A stretch of 64,000 nucleotides of DNA from Massospora cicadina (lineage: Eukaryota > Entomophthoromycota > Entomophthoromycetes > Entomophthorales > Entomophthoraceae), in assembly GCA_022478985.1 (NCBI GenBank), contig JAKSZP010015884.1, positions 120,054 to 184,053 of the forward strand, read 5' to 3'. The number at the start of each line of letters is the position of its first letter. The first letter of the stretch is position 1. A model generated the notes under the pieces. The model was not told the DNA's origin. It searched no databases and saw only the letters and a program-made list of their open reading frames with translations. The translations under genes were made by a program, and so were the position numbers. Below are positions 34,379 to 47,632 of this stretch, one piece after another.

Positions 34379-37300
34379 ATGCAAATCCCAACCGACCCCT
34401 ATTCCCCACAGCGCTTGGCTTCGGGAGCCGAATACTGTACTTTAACCTTACCCATCCACAAGAGCCCAAACGATAAGCGAGAGTACCAACTTATCCGCCT
34501 ACCCAACCGGCTGGAAGTTTTGCTAATCTCCGACCCGTCGGCCGAGAAGTCCGCCGCTGCGTGGATATCAATGTCGGGTCCCAGAGCGACCCTAAAGGCT
34601 TACCCGGCCTCGCCCACTTCTGCGAGCATCTGCTGTTCATGGGCAACCGGAAGTACCCCAACGAGAACGATTACTCGGAGGTACCCCCAGTGACCCGTTA
34701 ACCGTTGTTTGCAGTATCTGTCGGGGCATGGCGGCTCCTATAACGCGTTCACCCTGTTCGACCATACCAACTATTACTTTGAGGTGGGGGCCGCCCACCT
34801 CGAGGGCGCTTTGGATCGGTACGGTTGTTCTACTTTGGTTAAGTCATCAGCTTTTCTCAGTTCTTCATCTCCTCCCTATTCAGCGAGAGCTGTACGGAAC
34901 GAGAGATCAGAGCGGTGGATTCGGGTACGCAACCTACCCTTGGGTTATATTGACGCGTTACTTTAAAGAGCACAAGAAGAATTTGCAGAGCGACGGTTGG
35001 AGGGTCCACCAGCTCCAAAGGTCTCTGAGCCGCTCGGACCACCCTTACGCAGCCTTCTCGACGGGTAGGCACAGCTCTAAAGCTTAAGCAGCTGATATAT
35101 TTGAATAGGCAACTTGGAAACTCTTCTGGAAACTCCCAGGCGGAAGGGGCTGGACATCCGCGACGAGCTGCTGAAGTTTTACAACCGGTATTATTCCGCC
35201 AACCTGATGAAGCTAGTGGTTTGCGGCAAGGGTAAGGTGTTTGTTTAAGGCTATAACCCGACGTTCCAAGAATCGATCCAACAGCTTACGGAGTGGGTGG
35301 TCCCCCGGTTTAGCCTGGTCGAGAACAGGGGTATTGCCCCACCCGATGCCCCTAGTAGCCCCTTCGCCAGCGACAGCCACGCGGTAACCTTTAAGTTTGC
35401 AATGGGCTGAGTTGGCGTAGAAGCGGATCTCGGTGGTGCCGGTTAAAGATAGCCGCACCTTGGAGATCCAGTTTGAGATTCCCACCCAGCTGCCCCTCTA
35501 CGAAACCAAGGTAATTGGCGCCAAGGGGGCTAAACAAATAGCCGGCGAGCTACCTGGCCCACCTCATCGGGCACGAGGGGCCCGGTTCGATAATTTCACT
35601 CTTGAAGCGCCGTGGCTGGGCCACCGAGCTGTGCAGCTCCGCCGCCTCCAACCACGCGGCGTTTGCCATCTTCGAGATTGCCGTGGAGCTGACCCCGGAC
35701 GGGCTTGGTAACTTTATCCGTTTAAAAGGGGTGACAATGGGTAGAGCGTACCGAGGATATCCTGGAGATCATCTTCCAGTACATCGAGCTGATAAGGAAG
35801 GTTGGGATCAACCAAGAGCTTTTCGACGAGGTAAGCCTGACGCCTTTTGCTCCGATGTTGGCTTGAACTGATGGACTCGCCAAACAGCTAAAGTCAATCT
35901 GGGATCTGTCGTTTCGCTTCCAGGAGAAGTCGAGCCCCGCCGGCTACGCGTCCCGGCTTGCTGGGGTTATGCAGCGCCCGATACCCCCACCACTCATACT
36001 TGCGGCGCCCTCAACCCTCTTCAAGTTTGATCCAACCCTTATTCGAGACACGTTGGGCTGCCTCGACCCTCGGAAGATGAGGTTGGGCCCATCTGGTTGC
36101 ATTTAATTCTTTGACAGGGTGACTGTGATATCGAAGTCCGTTCAGGGGCGAGCCGACCTTAAGTGTGAGCCGTGGTATGGCACCCAGTACGCCATCGAGA
36201 CGATCGACTCTGGCCTCCTCAAGCGGCTGGTGGCGCCCAACCCCAACCTCCATCTTCCCCTCCCCAACCCTTTCATCCCAACCAACTTTGAACTGGTGGC
36301 GACTGAACTGTTGGATCAAACGGTAAGCGAAGGCGTGGGCCGACTGAGCCCCCTAAAGCACCCGCGACTGCTTGTGCGAGATCCTCTGACCACGCTCTGG
36401 TACCATCGGGGGCAGTTTGAGGTGCCGCGGGTGTCGATGTGCTTGACCATCCAGAACCCGTATGCCTACGCGACGCCTCGGTCCTTTGCGTGCTTGGAGC
36501 TGCTCAGGGACATTGCTGTGGAGGGCCTCGCGGAGTACGGGTATGACGCTCAGCTGGCGGGCCTTGGGTATGAGCTGGATGTGCAATTCCGGGGCATCAC
36601 CGTCGTGGTCCACGGGTACAGCCATAAGTTAGAGAAGCTACTGGACGCGATCCTCCGCCACCTGACCACCTCCAACGTCGCCGCCCACGCCTTTGAAATG
36701 TGCAAGGAAAAGGTAAGCCAGGCTGCCAAGGCAACTCAACCGCCAAGATGATCCGCAGTTTGAGAAACCACCGTCTGAACGCCCCCGCCAACCACGCCAG
36801 CTACTTCACATCCTACAGCCTTTTGGAGCGGATGTGGACCAACGACGAAAAGGCCACCGAGGCGCCACGTAACCAACCCCGTTAAAAAGCCTAATCCTTT
36901 TTAGATATCACCCTGGAGGAACTCGCCCACTTTTCCCGCTCCTTCTTCGCGCGCGCCCACGTGGAGGCGCTGGTGGTTGGTAACTACTCGCCCCAGGTAT
37001 GGGTCCACCCTCGGTTAAGCTTGGCTAACCTTTTTCGGTTAGGATTGCGTCAAGGTGGTGGGCAACGTCCACGCCCGGCTTGGATCCTCCCCCTCCACGC
37101 CGTCGAGCTTCCCAATCGCCGCAACTTGCTCCTCGTTGAGCCCAGTTGCGCGTTCGTTTATGAGATGCTTGTGATGGACCCCAGCGAGGTCAACTCGGCC
37201 ATCGAGTTCTACCTCGACATCTTCGCTTACCCCGACGTTGAGCTGCGCGCGTACGCCGAGCTGGTCGCGCACCTGGTCGCGGAACCCGCCTTCCACCAGC

Positions 37301-37895
37301 TGCGCACGGTGGAGCAGCTGGGGTACATCGCGTTTGGGGGGATCCGCCAGCTGGCCTCACGGGGTGGGGTGCGCATCCTGATCCAGAGCGAGCGGGAGCC
37401 CGCGTACCTGGAGTCGCGCATCGAAGCCTTCTTGCTCCAGTTTAGGGTAAAGTTTGACAAGGTGTCTCACCGTTCAGGACCAGGTGGCCGCCCTCTCACC
37501 CGAAGCGTTCCAGAGCCGGCTAAAGGCTCTCATCGAGCACAAACTGAAGAAGGATGAGAATTTGGGGCAGCTGAGATGCCGGTATTGGGACAGCATCACC
37601 TCACGCTTCTACGACTTTGATGGTGGTAAGGCGGGATAAAGTGACTCACGCCCTAGTCCAAACCCTCGTCCGAGTTCTAAGGGACGCCACCCAAGCGAAA
37701 ACCGTCGGGGTTATCGAAGCGTACATGCTCGCCCATTCGCCGCGCCGCCGCAAATTCTCCCTGCACATGCGATCCCAAAAGCTTCCAAGGAACAACCCAC
37801 CCGACGGCTTGAAGCTGGAAGGGTGCGGTACGGTCATCCGCGACCTCGTCAACTGGAAGCTCACCCAGCAGCTATCGCCCGCCCCCACCCCCTGA
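34379..37895 (+). CDS. STE23: Insulysin / Ste23-like M16A zinc metalloprotease, 16 exons
   Basis: Exons: 34379-34680, 34715-34818, 34851-34924, 34969-35064, 35109-35231, 35271-35383, 35421-35510, 35542-35707, 35745-35830, 35888-36081, 36118-36712, 36748-36868, 36905-36996, 37043-37446, 37478-37625, 37657-37895. Introns are GT-AG and 31-57 nt. The exon sum is 2947 nt. Two apparent one-base losses (near 34560-34566 and in a C run near 37087-37093) shift frame and would bring the family length to about 982 residues. The inverted zinc motif HFCEH lies at 34615-34629, the second ligand region REIRAVDSE in exons 3-4, and the C-terminal-half motif [12 protein letters not shown] near 37303-37340. M16A enzymes are cytosolic peptidases that enclose short peptides; yeast Ste23 helps process a-factor. 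The missing bases could be read errors or a young pseudogene. AATAAA at 38131 may be the poly(A) signal. G+C is far above the flanks. Confidence 0.9.
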
Positions 37896-40157
37896 CCACC
37901 CATGAGGTCTACCCACTTAACGGCCCGATGTCCGGTGAGGAGAAGAGGGCCAACCTCTAACTCCACCGTTTATCCACTGCCTCAAGGTGGGCGCTTGGTT
38001 ACCTTGGCCCGCGCGTTTCCGATTAAACTGGGGGCGTAACTTTAAGCGTTGGATTCTTTAGAACGCTTAAAGCGGCGGTAGGGTATGGTTGGGGAAGCCA
38101 TGGATATGCAAAGTGGCGCGCGTAAACTGTAATAAACCATTCATTTGACTAATTGGTTCCCTACTTTACCAAAAGTAATGTACCCCACCTCTACTAAACA
38201 AAGCTAGGGGCCTTAGATATCATCCAAGGCTCATCAAGTTATAGTAAAATGTGAATCTGGGAAAGTCTGAATATTGGATGGTACAATCCTTTAAGTTGGA
38301 TTTTAGGATTTGAATAAGCTTGCTGGTGCGTTGTGAGCCTAAATTCCAACAATTCAGGGGATTGTCACCGCTTTTATAAAAAGAATCAAACACTAATAAT
38401 GTTACACAGACTGGAGTTTTATATAACTATTAGTTGCGGCAAAGGGATTAAAAGTGGACCCTCTTCATAAGTTGATACTTAGTATTTAAGTTGTTGAGGT
38501 TCATAATTCGGATGGCTTAGTAAAGTCCAAATTAGGAAGTATAGTGGTTTGACCTATTGGATCTCGGAAACCTCCTCACTTTGACAAAACAGCTGATGGG
38601 AAAGTTGATTGTTGGTAGGATATGACTGTGGGGTAACGATTTAATAAATTTTACCCAATCAATGGGCATGAAAATATTTTTACCTCGCAGGACCCCTTCC
38701 ACCACTATAAAGGGGGCCAGTCCCTGTGGTGTTGGTGGTATTAATTTTGTTGTAAGAAGGGAGAGACCTCAGAAGGGCTCCCCAAATTCGACTGATGATT
38801 CGGTGCAATCTGACTGCCCAAACTTGTGGTTTCCACCCAAGTATTACTAGAATCATTACCCCAATTTGAGGGGTTCCACTGGGGATCAACCAGGGTCTTT
38901 TGGCCAATTTTATTATCATTTTCATCCAACACCTTCCTTTTATAATATTGGACTTGCAACTGTCTAACACTTTAGCCAAGGGATCCATGAACCTGGTACC
39001 CATTGAATCAAACCAATGTAGAGGGTAAATTTGGTAGGCTGATACTTTCACTGGTGAAACCCATAACCCAAGCCACCTTTGAGGGTAGAGGGCACCATAC
39101 CCCATTTCAAGCTAGTATCCCATCGATAAAACCCTACCTGGTTGATTATACTGGGGGATACATTATATAAAGGTATCTGGATCCACCGATTTGGATTAGA
39201 TTGGCAGTAGGCAGTTAATTTTAACCAAGGGTGGGTAGCTTTTAACCCCATCGAAGAGTTGACCAGCTGGGTTTTATAGAACGTTGTTGAAAGCGAAGCT
39301 GCAAATTAATCAGTTGATCCTTCCTTGGCTGATGACATGGACCAAACCAATAAGACAAAGTGGTGGGAAACTTACCCATTGCAGATTGAATGGACCAACC
39401 CCTTTATAGATGCAGTTGACCCAAAAAATTTGCCTTCTGGTAGGGATGGTGTTCTCCAAAATATTTGATCCCTCGCAAAGTGATTGAAAAAATTAAAATG
39501 ATGAGTGATCTAAAAAAATGATGAAGCTGCAGCTAAAGGTTATAGATTTTGACCCCCCTTTATACCTTTGGGCTAAAATCATTTGCAATTGGCCAATGAT
39601 GATGTGCCCAAGCTGAATTACCCAATGGAAGCAATCCAACCTTCTGTCATAATACTGCCAGAAGTGGTATCAACCTATTTTGAGAACCCTATGAAACCCT
39701 AATGCAAGGGGTGTCAAGGCAGCACTGTTGGATGAACCTGAAGCTGATCAGCATAATACCAGGTTGGTTAACAAAGCAATAACCTGAGGTTAAACTGCAG
39801 CCCTTAACCCAGAAGTGGGGACTGAACTGAGGCACCTGAACCTCCTGGTTCAGGGATGATAAATTTGAGACTGAGCTTACAAGTACATGAATCAGATCAA
39901 ATAGATTCCACAACTGAAGTGAGAGTTTGATGCTGACTCACCAAGCAAGCATGAAGGCTCCTAATATGACTACCCCCATTCCCAATTTTTTTACAATTCC
40001 TATCCAAATTTATCCAATTTTTTAAAAGCAGTATAAAACCACTCTGATTTTATTTAAAAAAAACCTTCTCACAGAAGCTCAGTTTATCCTTCTTGTTTCA
40101 CTTAGATCAGGTTAGTGATCTAATTACCAGTAACCAATCTGGGATTAGCAGTTCAAG
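37896..40157. other. Intergenic and unclassified repeat sequence
   Basis: No gene found. About 38640-39000 is related to 32480-32980 (see there). Minus-strand frames of 60-140 codons (for example 38680-39105) overlap one another and show no known domain. A TATA-like GCAGTATAAAACC at about 40028 lies upstream of the LINE 5' end and belongs to the pre-insertion sequence. Confidence 0.4.
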
Positions 40158-40266
40158 ATTACAGTAGACAAGTACTTTTCTTTCTCATTGCAAACACTTT
40201 TGCAACCCATTCAATTCAAGACTAAATCTAGTTTGATAATCTCATAGAGGAGATTAGTCTGCGCCC

Positions 40267-41679
40267 ATGTCTGGGAGCAGTTGGGCAAGCAAGGCAAGAG
40301 GAGCAGGCGGAAGGCCCATGGTCTCTAACATTCAAAAATGCCCCGGAGAATCTGGCAGAATAGAAAAAAATCTAAAAAACTGGTGGTCACAATTTCCCTG
40401 GAGATACTCACATGGCAAGCATGATGCAACCAGTACATTAACACGCCACACTCTCAGCCACTTTCTTTGGTGGAATTCGGAGTCCGTGTGTATCTGGACA
40501 TCCAAAAAATGGCCTTATGGGAAAAATTTTGTGAAGATGTACACAAAATTATCTGACTGCGGTGTACGTTGCTCCTCACTCCATGTTGCATGGTTGGCTG
40601 GACCTGGGTTTCAAAAGCAAAATAGCAGCAGATGAGGCTGCAGCAGTATGCGTAGTGGTCAACCTCCCCAAAGGGCAATGGGTCATCGAAACCAAATGCA
40701 CCAGATGGACAAAATTAAACCAAATTTTCCTCACATTTGACTTTTTGCCTACTATGGTAAAACGTGACATTTTGGAGCAACACTTGAAAGATGGTCTCGC
40801 CATATATGGCGAAATACAATTATTCGAAATGCAACATTTCATGCTGATGCCACACCTGTGCACCGGCAAAGCTATCACAGTTCTGACCCCAACTGAGGAG
40901 ATCGCAAAGGACCTAACCCAGATCCCGCACTCCACTTTTATTGATATTGCAGGGCACACCACCCACCCATTCTGGGTGACCATGGACAGCGCGCCCCCCA
41001 TTTGCACCCACTGTGATGTGTTCAGCCATAAGGTGCATGCATGCCCCATCAAGGAGGGTATCACATTCCAAGAGCACCCCTCAGCAGCCATGGCCAGCGG
41101 AGAGGCGCACTACAAACCAACTGCAAGCACCAAGGAGGCTTTCCTGTGGGGAGCACAAGGCTGCTACCTATTGGTAAAGCCCATCTCCCGCAGGAGCAGA
41201 AGAAGGCCAAGCAGGCCCATAGAGCCACGGCCAAGGAAGCAGCCAAGGCCACCACCGCTATCCCACACTCACAACGCCAGGGGGACATGGAGACCTTCAT
41301 GGCAGAAGCAACTCGGGAATCCATCACCCAATCAGATTGGGAGGCCCATGCTGAGTGGGCCACTCAATCTGAGGATCCGATGGGAGATTCAATCTCACCC
41401 AATCGCTGCACCCAAGCTCCAGTCAAAACTGACTTGGGACCTATCCCAATTGAAAAAAAATTTTCTGCCCCGCTCGACGGTGCACCAAACTTATCCACAC
41501 TGCAAAAAATTTGTCCGACATTGGGAAAACAAAAAGTGAAGGCCAAAGCCAATGCGACTCTTTCCACAAAAATTAACAAAAACCCCAATAGCATTGCTGC
41601 TAACACCCACGCTGCTGTGAAGGCCTGTGGGGATCTAGAGGAGGCTAGTGGGCCCAGGTGCCCACCCCCTCACACCTAA
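40267..41679 (+). pseudogene. LINE ORF1 (nucleic-acid-binding protein), frameshifted
   Basis: Starts with ATG 40267 and passes through three frames (40267-40635, 40562-41539, 41041-41679). The middle frame holds an RRM-like or Gag-like body and a CCHC zinc knuckle, CTHCDVFSHKVHAC (C-x2-C-x4-H-x4-C), near 41001-41045. The last frame is rich in Ala, Lys, Thr and Pro. In LINEs this protein coats the element RNA. The frame changes mean that no full product is made from this copy. Confidence 0.75.
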
Positions 41680-41689
41680 GGTACGATAG

Positions 41690-44600
41690 GGGAAACCTTC
41701 ACTCTAGGGATGCTGAATATCGCCAGACTCAAGGCCTCCCCGTCCCAGGCTAGGAAACTGAGTTTTTTATAAAACAATTTACCCGTGGATATCCTGGCTA
41801 TCCAGGAGTCCCACTGTCCATGAGGTTCCGAGGAAGCTTGGAAAACAATGCTCCTTCCATCCCTATCCTTTTGGTTGAAGCACTGTGGGGTGCTAATTCA
41901 GAAAAATAATTTTTTCAAATTCACATCCACAGAAACATTCCTAAATGGCTGAGTGCTCATCATCACCTTCTCGTGGGCTGATGTTGTGCACACAATTGTC
42001 AACATTTATGCCCCAAACGGTGCACACGAGCGTCAGGAATTTTTCTCATCAGTCAAATCCCTCCCGTTACCCCCTGATTCTTTCCTAGTTGGTGACATGA
42101 ACTGTTGGCTAACCTCACCAATGGACCAGTGGCCACCCTCACCCAACGCCCCACAAGGTCACATAGAACTACGTGTTCTAAAAACCACCCTTGGGTTAAT
42201 GGATGCGCACTGTGACATGCCCCACTGCTCAAAAACATGACGCGTCCCCATGTCCACAATGGCCAATTAAGGTCCATGACCCGCATTAACCTTATTCTAA
42301 CACCGGCGAAATTCCAACCCCACATCTCCCACTTCAAAACAACAAAAATGGAATTCTCTGACCACTGACTGGTCTCGATAAAATATCACTTACCCGTCAC
42401 AGTTGAAAAGGCCCCACATTGGTGCAAAATCTGCCCCCCTGAGCTTGTGTCGCCAGGATTTTCCATGTGGGTGGAAGAGGCAACTTTGGCAAAATTGTTT
42501 GTTGCACCGTTTTGCATGGACCCTATTTCCACATGGGCAACTTTCAAAGAGGACACCATCCACCACTATCGCCATCTCTCCTCCAGATGCTCACGAGCCA
42601 CATCGGCAGTTATCTTGTGCGCTCTGGCAGAATTGGCCCACTTGGAGTCCAACATTCCAGCCACAGGATACAGCCCTGCATGGGGCTGGAAGTGGGCGGA
42701 GGCAGCCGCCCACCTCAACGCACTTGAAAGGCAACACAAACATTGGGTTTGTGTCCAATACAGGGCCACACGCATCACTAAAGGTGACAAGTGCACCGCA
42801 TACTTCTTTAAAAAAATTTTTGCACCACGCCAGAGTGTGGCCTGCACACAGGTGCAAAGATCGGATAATTCCATTGTGGACACACCGGCCAAAGTGGCAA
42901 TTGAAATGCAAAAATATTACTCTGAGTTATACCAAGCTGAACCAATTCAGCCAGCTGAAATGGCAGAATTTCTTGACCGAGCTCATATCTGCACCATTTT
43001 CTGATACCCGGAAATAATGAATTCAATTACTCCGAACGAATTATGGACAGCCATTCATGGTGCGCCAAACCAAAAATGCCCAGGCCCAGATGGCATTCCA
43101 TATGAGTTCTACAAAAAATATTTCAAATATATATCCCCATTGCTGCTAGCCTCACTTATCCAAAGCCTGTTGGAAATGCGCCTCCTACCAGGAGGACATG
43201 AGGCCTTTACTGTCACACTCTTCAAGAAAGGGGATAAGCTTGACTTAGCCAACTGGCGCCCCATTTCTCTAACAAACACAGACACCAAAATTTTAACAAA
43301 AATCATGGCTAACCGTTTAGGGACTGTAGCATCTGCCACCATCTCCCCAGAACAATTCAGTTTCATCCCCAGAAGGTCAATTTTGGATAACGTGCACTCT
43401 GTGGCTAATGTGTGTCAGTCCACAGCCTCTGGGGCACTTGTATCCTTGGACCAACAAAAGGCCTATGATAGAGTAAACTGGGAATACCTTAGGGCCTGCC
43501 TCCATCAATTTCGCCTACCCCCCGCTTCATAGAATGGGTGATGCTGCTCACGGAATCTGCGACAATGGCAGTGCGTGGCCCAGGCTTCCTAACGGAAGTA
43601 GTCCGCCCTCAAAGGGGCTTGCGACAAGGGGACCCCCTCAGCCCACTCTTATACAACTTCAGCCTTGACCCACTACTGCAAAATGTGAATGCCCAACTCA
43701 CTGGGGTCCATGTGCCAGGCCAAACCCCAGTCAAGATGATAGCATTTGCAGATGATTGCGTGGTGGGGGTGTCTAATAACAAAGATGCATGTGCACTTGA
43801 AGCCCTCATCCAGGAATATTCCTGGGTAAGCAACGCGGCACTGAACACCTCCAAAACCGAAATCATCCTCCTTGGTCAGTTTCAGAACTGCTGGGCCCCA
43901 GCAATCAGTTCCCAACCTGGCCCATCTGCTCGCCCACGTCCACGCCTTACTAATTCAACACACACCACTCCACTGGTGCTCCCCTTCGTGCCACGTCCTA
44001 CCATAGGACCAGTGTGCCATTTGGGCGTGTGGATGGAGGCAGGCGGATATGCATCAGCAGTAATGGAATGCCGTATACTGGACAACGTGATGAAGCGAAT
44101 TGCCTCTCTCAGAGCCCACCCTACTACCCTCATTGGCAGGGTTGTTCTTGCCAACTCTATGCTCCTATCCAAAGTCTGGTTCGGAGCCCACGCCATCCCC
44201 TTCTCACCAAGCTTCTTCAAATCCCTGTATGCTTTGCTGCAAGGATGGCTTTGGTCAGGCCGCCCTCCACCAGTATGGCTAGAGGTCATGTTTGGCCCTC
44301 ATCATCAAGGTGGCATGGGCCTGCTTGAATTCAAAGCCCATGCTGCCAAGATCCTGGGCACTTGGATCGCGGCTGTCACCACCCCTACACTCCCATCCCA
44401 ACACTGGTCCCGCGCGGCCCACTACAACTTCTCCCGAGCCTTGGGCCTCAACAATCCATCAAACCCCCACTCCCTGATGAAATACCTTGCATCACACACA
44501 TCGGCCACAGGTCCTCACGGGACTAAAACCCACTACAAACGAATCCTACTCTCCATGCGAAGCGCAGAGTGGAGAATTCGTATTAGCGGACATACAACCC

Positions 44601-45345
44601 AAAGAGGCCGCCCCTCTCCTCAGTTCACACAAGAGGTACAGGGGCTACCCATCCATGATGGCATGATCCCCATTCGACCCCATGTCCTATCCAGGGTGGA
44701 CTACCTGGTCATGATGGACATCCCTTACTCAACTGAGACCCAAAAGACTATCTGGAAATATGCACACCATCCTCTGTTGCAGCCTCAAGTCCGCTCCCAT
44801 GTGTGGCGCTGCCTGAGGCGGGTGTATCATACAGCTGAGCGCTCTAACGCTTTACACTCATCCTGTGTTGTGTGTGGCCAGTATGGAACGCTGTTCCACC
44901 GCCTGCAGAAGTGCCCCACCTCTAAAGTGATATGGCGCGAAGTCCAACGTCTGCTAGGCCAGGATCAAACGCATCCCTTCAGTCTGTCAAGAGATATGTT
45001 TGCTTCATCAATGGCCTCCCCCTCCCACCCTCCCTCCGTGCCCTGGTGGTTGCAATCGCCATGTGGACTATCCACACATGATTGTCTTGGATGCCATCGC
45101 TGGCTCCATCCCCACCCTCCCAGAAGCTGTCCACAGATTCTGGTCTCATTTGGTGGACCACTTTCAAGCATGGATGTTTGGATATCTCCCACCACGTCGC
45201 CAACAGTTGGTCTCCTCCTGGTTCCCAGTCTGGTTCATCAAATCAGACCCCTTCCTCCACACGTGCTCAATAGTGGCTACGGCCCCTTCACACGTTCCCT
45301 CCCCCTCCCAATAAGTGGCGTTCCCGCTGGCAACAAGAGATAGCA
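41690..45345 (+). pseudogene. LINE ORF2: endonuclease, reverse transcriptase, CCHC
   Basis: The apurinic-type endonuclease region (about 41700-42410) shows LGMLNIARL, DILAIQESHC, NIYAPNGAHERQEFF, LVGDMNCW and a terminal MEFSDH, with three in-frame stops. The reverse transcriptase (43017-43860) has KCPGPDGIPYEFYKKYF, LFKKGDKLDLANWRPISL, LDQQKAYDRVNWEYL, then after one frameshift at about 43525-43545 RQGDPLSPLLYNF and the catalytic box IAFADDCVVG, which is intact. The thumb and C-terminal part run to 45343 with CVVCGQYGTLFHRLQKC (C-x2-C-x7-H-x4-C) near 44860-44915. ORF2 would nick the target and prime reverse transcription from the nick. Confidence 0.88.
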
Positions 45346-45489
45346 TCGCTTCTCTGGGGTGCCTCCCCTGGTACTAAGTTTGTTTTCCTGAGTCATATTT
45401 GGAAGTGCCCGTCCCATGGTCGGCCTTCCCCGCAATAAAAATAAAAAAAATAAAAAATAAAAAATAAAAAAATAAAAATATTACAGTAG

Positions 45490-46541
45490 CCAGTCTGAGA
45501 TTGGCTCTGGAAGACCAGGACACTTGTTTATGCAGATACCTTGGAGCTGAGCTGCTAAGGGTGAGGTTGGATAGGATTCCGTTGTGTCCAGAGGTGGCCA
45601 ACATAAAAGAGAACATCTCAGAGAGTGTCCATAATAGTTTACCATGGGTGCAAACAGTTTTGATAAGTAATAAATGCTACATATTGTAGTGTCACTGAAG
45701 CAGATAATGAAATTGAGGCTGGCCTGCCAGTTGGGGTATGTAACCCAGGAAGTAACCCAGAATTGTGGGGCATAGCTGTCCATATGACCTGGTAATAGTG
45801 GGAATTGAAGTGATTAGGGGTTGTGACTGATGACCACCATCCCCACCATGTCTATCAATAACCAAACAGTGGCTGCTGCGGTGGCAGCAGTTTCAGCCAT
45901 AGTTAGCACCTTGGGACCCAAAGGCCCTGATTCACTGAAATGCCACAGGTTGTTGAGCCTGCAGTGAGGACATAGAACCTCACCTAATGTGGATAAATGA
46001 TCTCCAGTAAAGGTATATCTTGATGCCAGTGGGCGTCCAAAGGAGGGGATGACCCCTGAAGGTCACTAACTTGATAACTCCATTTGAGGAGAGACGGCAG
46101 CAATGTCATGATAATAGCCACTAAAGCTCAGTCATTGCAAAACCCAGAAACATGGTACTAGGTAGCGGCAGTTGCAGAAAGTGATAAAAACTTATAGATA
46201 TAAGATTAGGTTGGAAAGGGAATTTGTTTTATTAAACTTTAATTTTGAAAATTGACCAACTGTACCAGTGAGGGATGGTTGTCTTAAGTACTAGAAGGAT
46301 CAGGGAATAAATGGGGTTGCATGAACTTGAGTACCCTAACTCCGACCAATTCTGGTGGAATGAGTTTTTATTACTAACTTGGACACCAAATTCCTTCTGC
46401 TGGCCAGCTGACTTGTGCTCAAATTTTGCCGCTGAATTTTCATCCCATCACATTTACGCTTGACAAATCAGCAGCACTTCATCAGGCGGGCAACTGGTTG
46501 CACACATGGCCAGGCCATATAGGGTCTGTCAGGACCACAGG
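45490..46541 (-). repeat. LTR-like remnant of a B-type element
   Basis: On the minus strand, CTGGCAGGCCAGCCTCAATTTCATTATCTGCTTCAGTGACA (split here by my reading at about 45690-45730) resembles the end of the B LTR (CTGGCAGGCCAGTATAATTC through GCCTGACA). This suggests a minus-strand LTR lying above 45690, with internal sequence below it now cut by the LINE. The far LTR end is not defined. Confidence 0.4.
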
Positions 46542-47632
46542 TGTAATACCTCGTATCCCTCAATATTTTTGAGGCCAGGGGACCCAAAGTTTCAGGGTGT
46601 TCAATTGCTTATTTTTTGCTTCTCTTGGTTGAGAAGTCTTTTTTCAAGATACTATATCTGGATAGGAAATTCCTAATAAAAAGAAATCAATTATGCTAAA
46701 ATTGTAAAAAGGGGAAAAAGCATAAAGTTTATTAGCTTAATACCAGATTTATAAGGGTAATTGGGGAGGCGTTTTGGGTAAATCTAAGCGGCCCAAGCCT
46801 AGATCTATTAAGGTGAGCAAATTTGTCACAGCTAGTGACATATTCCCTGGAATTAACCGCTCTTCTAAAGCCAAGTCCAACTAGCCCTTGGGGCAGAGAC
46901 CAGAACCCCTAAAAGGTCACTGATGACCTTTCTAAGGTCATTGACAAAAAATGGGTTTTGGCTTTTCCAGACAGGGCTGAGGAAAACGGCTTATTTGAGG
47001 TAAAAACCAGGAAGGAATTGAATTTAACACCCAGAAAATTACAAGATATGAGGTTATGAAATCGGGCCAAATTCAAAATTTTTATTTTGTTGAAGAACGA
47101 TGAATTTGTAGCTCATATCAAATTTCAATAACCATTTGGTATCTTTGTGAATCAACCCCCTATAAATTAAGTCCCAAGATGAGAAAGGCTTTGCTTTTCT
47201 CAGATATTCTGATCACCCTAATAAAGTCTAGAAATTTTGGGCCAGTTTCCTGTATACTTTTTGTTTTCTTCAACAAAAAATATACCTCTCTGAAGTTCTG
47301 TGATGGCTGGAGTTCGTTTTCTGCTCTGGTTTGCACCCATTGATTTATGTGAGCCCTCCACCCACTCTGCCACCTATTCTGCTAGCTCCACCTCCTCCTA
47401 TTTTTCTGGCCTTTTCCCTAGATTTTACGCCACCCTTCCCAGCTCCCAGGGCCTCTTGTCCCTGATGGTTGTGGCCAGTTTAATGTGCATTTTGCTCCAA
47501 AGATTTATATAGAAACACAATACTGACCATCTAGGACGTCTCTTTGTTTTGTTGGGTCACATGGTCTTATTGTATCACCTTTGGCTTGTGTCTTTCCCTT
47601 CAGCGACCTCCTGCACTCCAGTTTCCCTGACA

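Larger units (their letters stand above)
40158..45489 (+). mobile_element. Near full-length LINE (non-LTR retrotransposon)
   Basis: Body about 40168-45479, ending in a (TAAAAA)n-type tail at 45435-45479. ATTACAGTAG occurs directly after the tail (45480-45489) and at 40158-40167, a probable target-site duplication that fixes the 5' end. Two reading regions follow: ORF1 with a CCHC knuckle, and ORF2 with endonuclease, reverse transcriptase and a C-terminal CCHC motif. The layout matches fungal L1/Tad-like LINEs. Frameshifts and stops make it inactive, although the RT part is well preserved. It is richer in G+C than the neighbourhood. Confidence 0.9.

Noticed and set aside
34861..34861. Acceptor at CTCAG 34860 for insulysin exon 3
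   Set aside because: It breaks the frame; the earlier acceptor ending at 34850 gives the conserved DRFSQFFIS reading.
36323..36348. GTAAGC..GAG considered as a 26-nt intron in insulysin
   Set aside because: Removal would shift the frame; reading through keeps the reverse-phase-free match to the family, so it is coding.
46280..46300. AGTACTAGAAGGATCA considered as another SINE tail
   Set aside because: It diverges from the core after AGTACTAGA, has no A-run and no flanking duplication.
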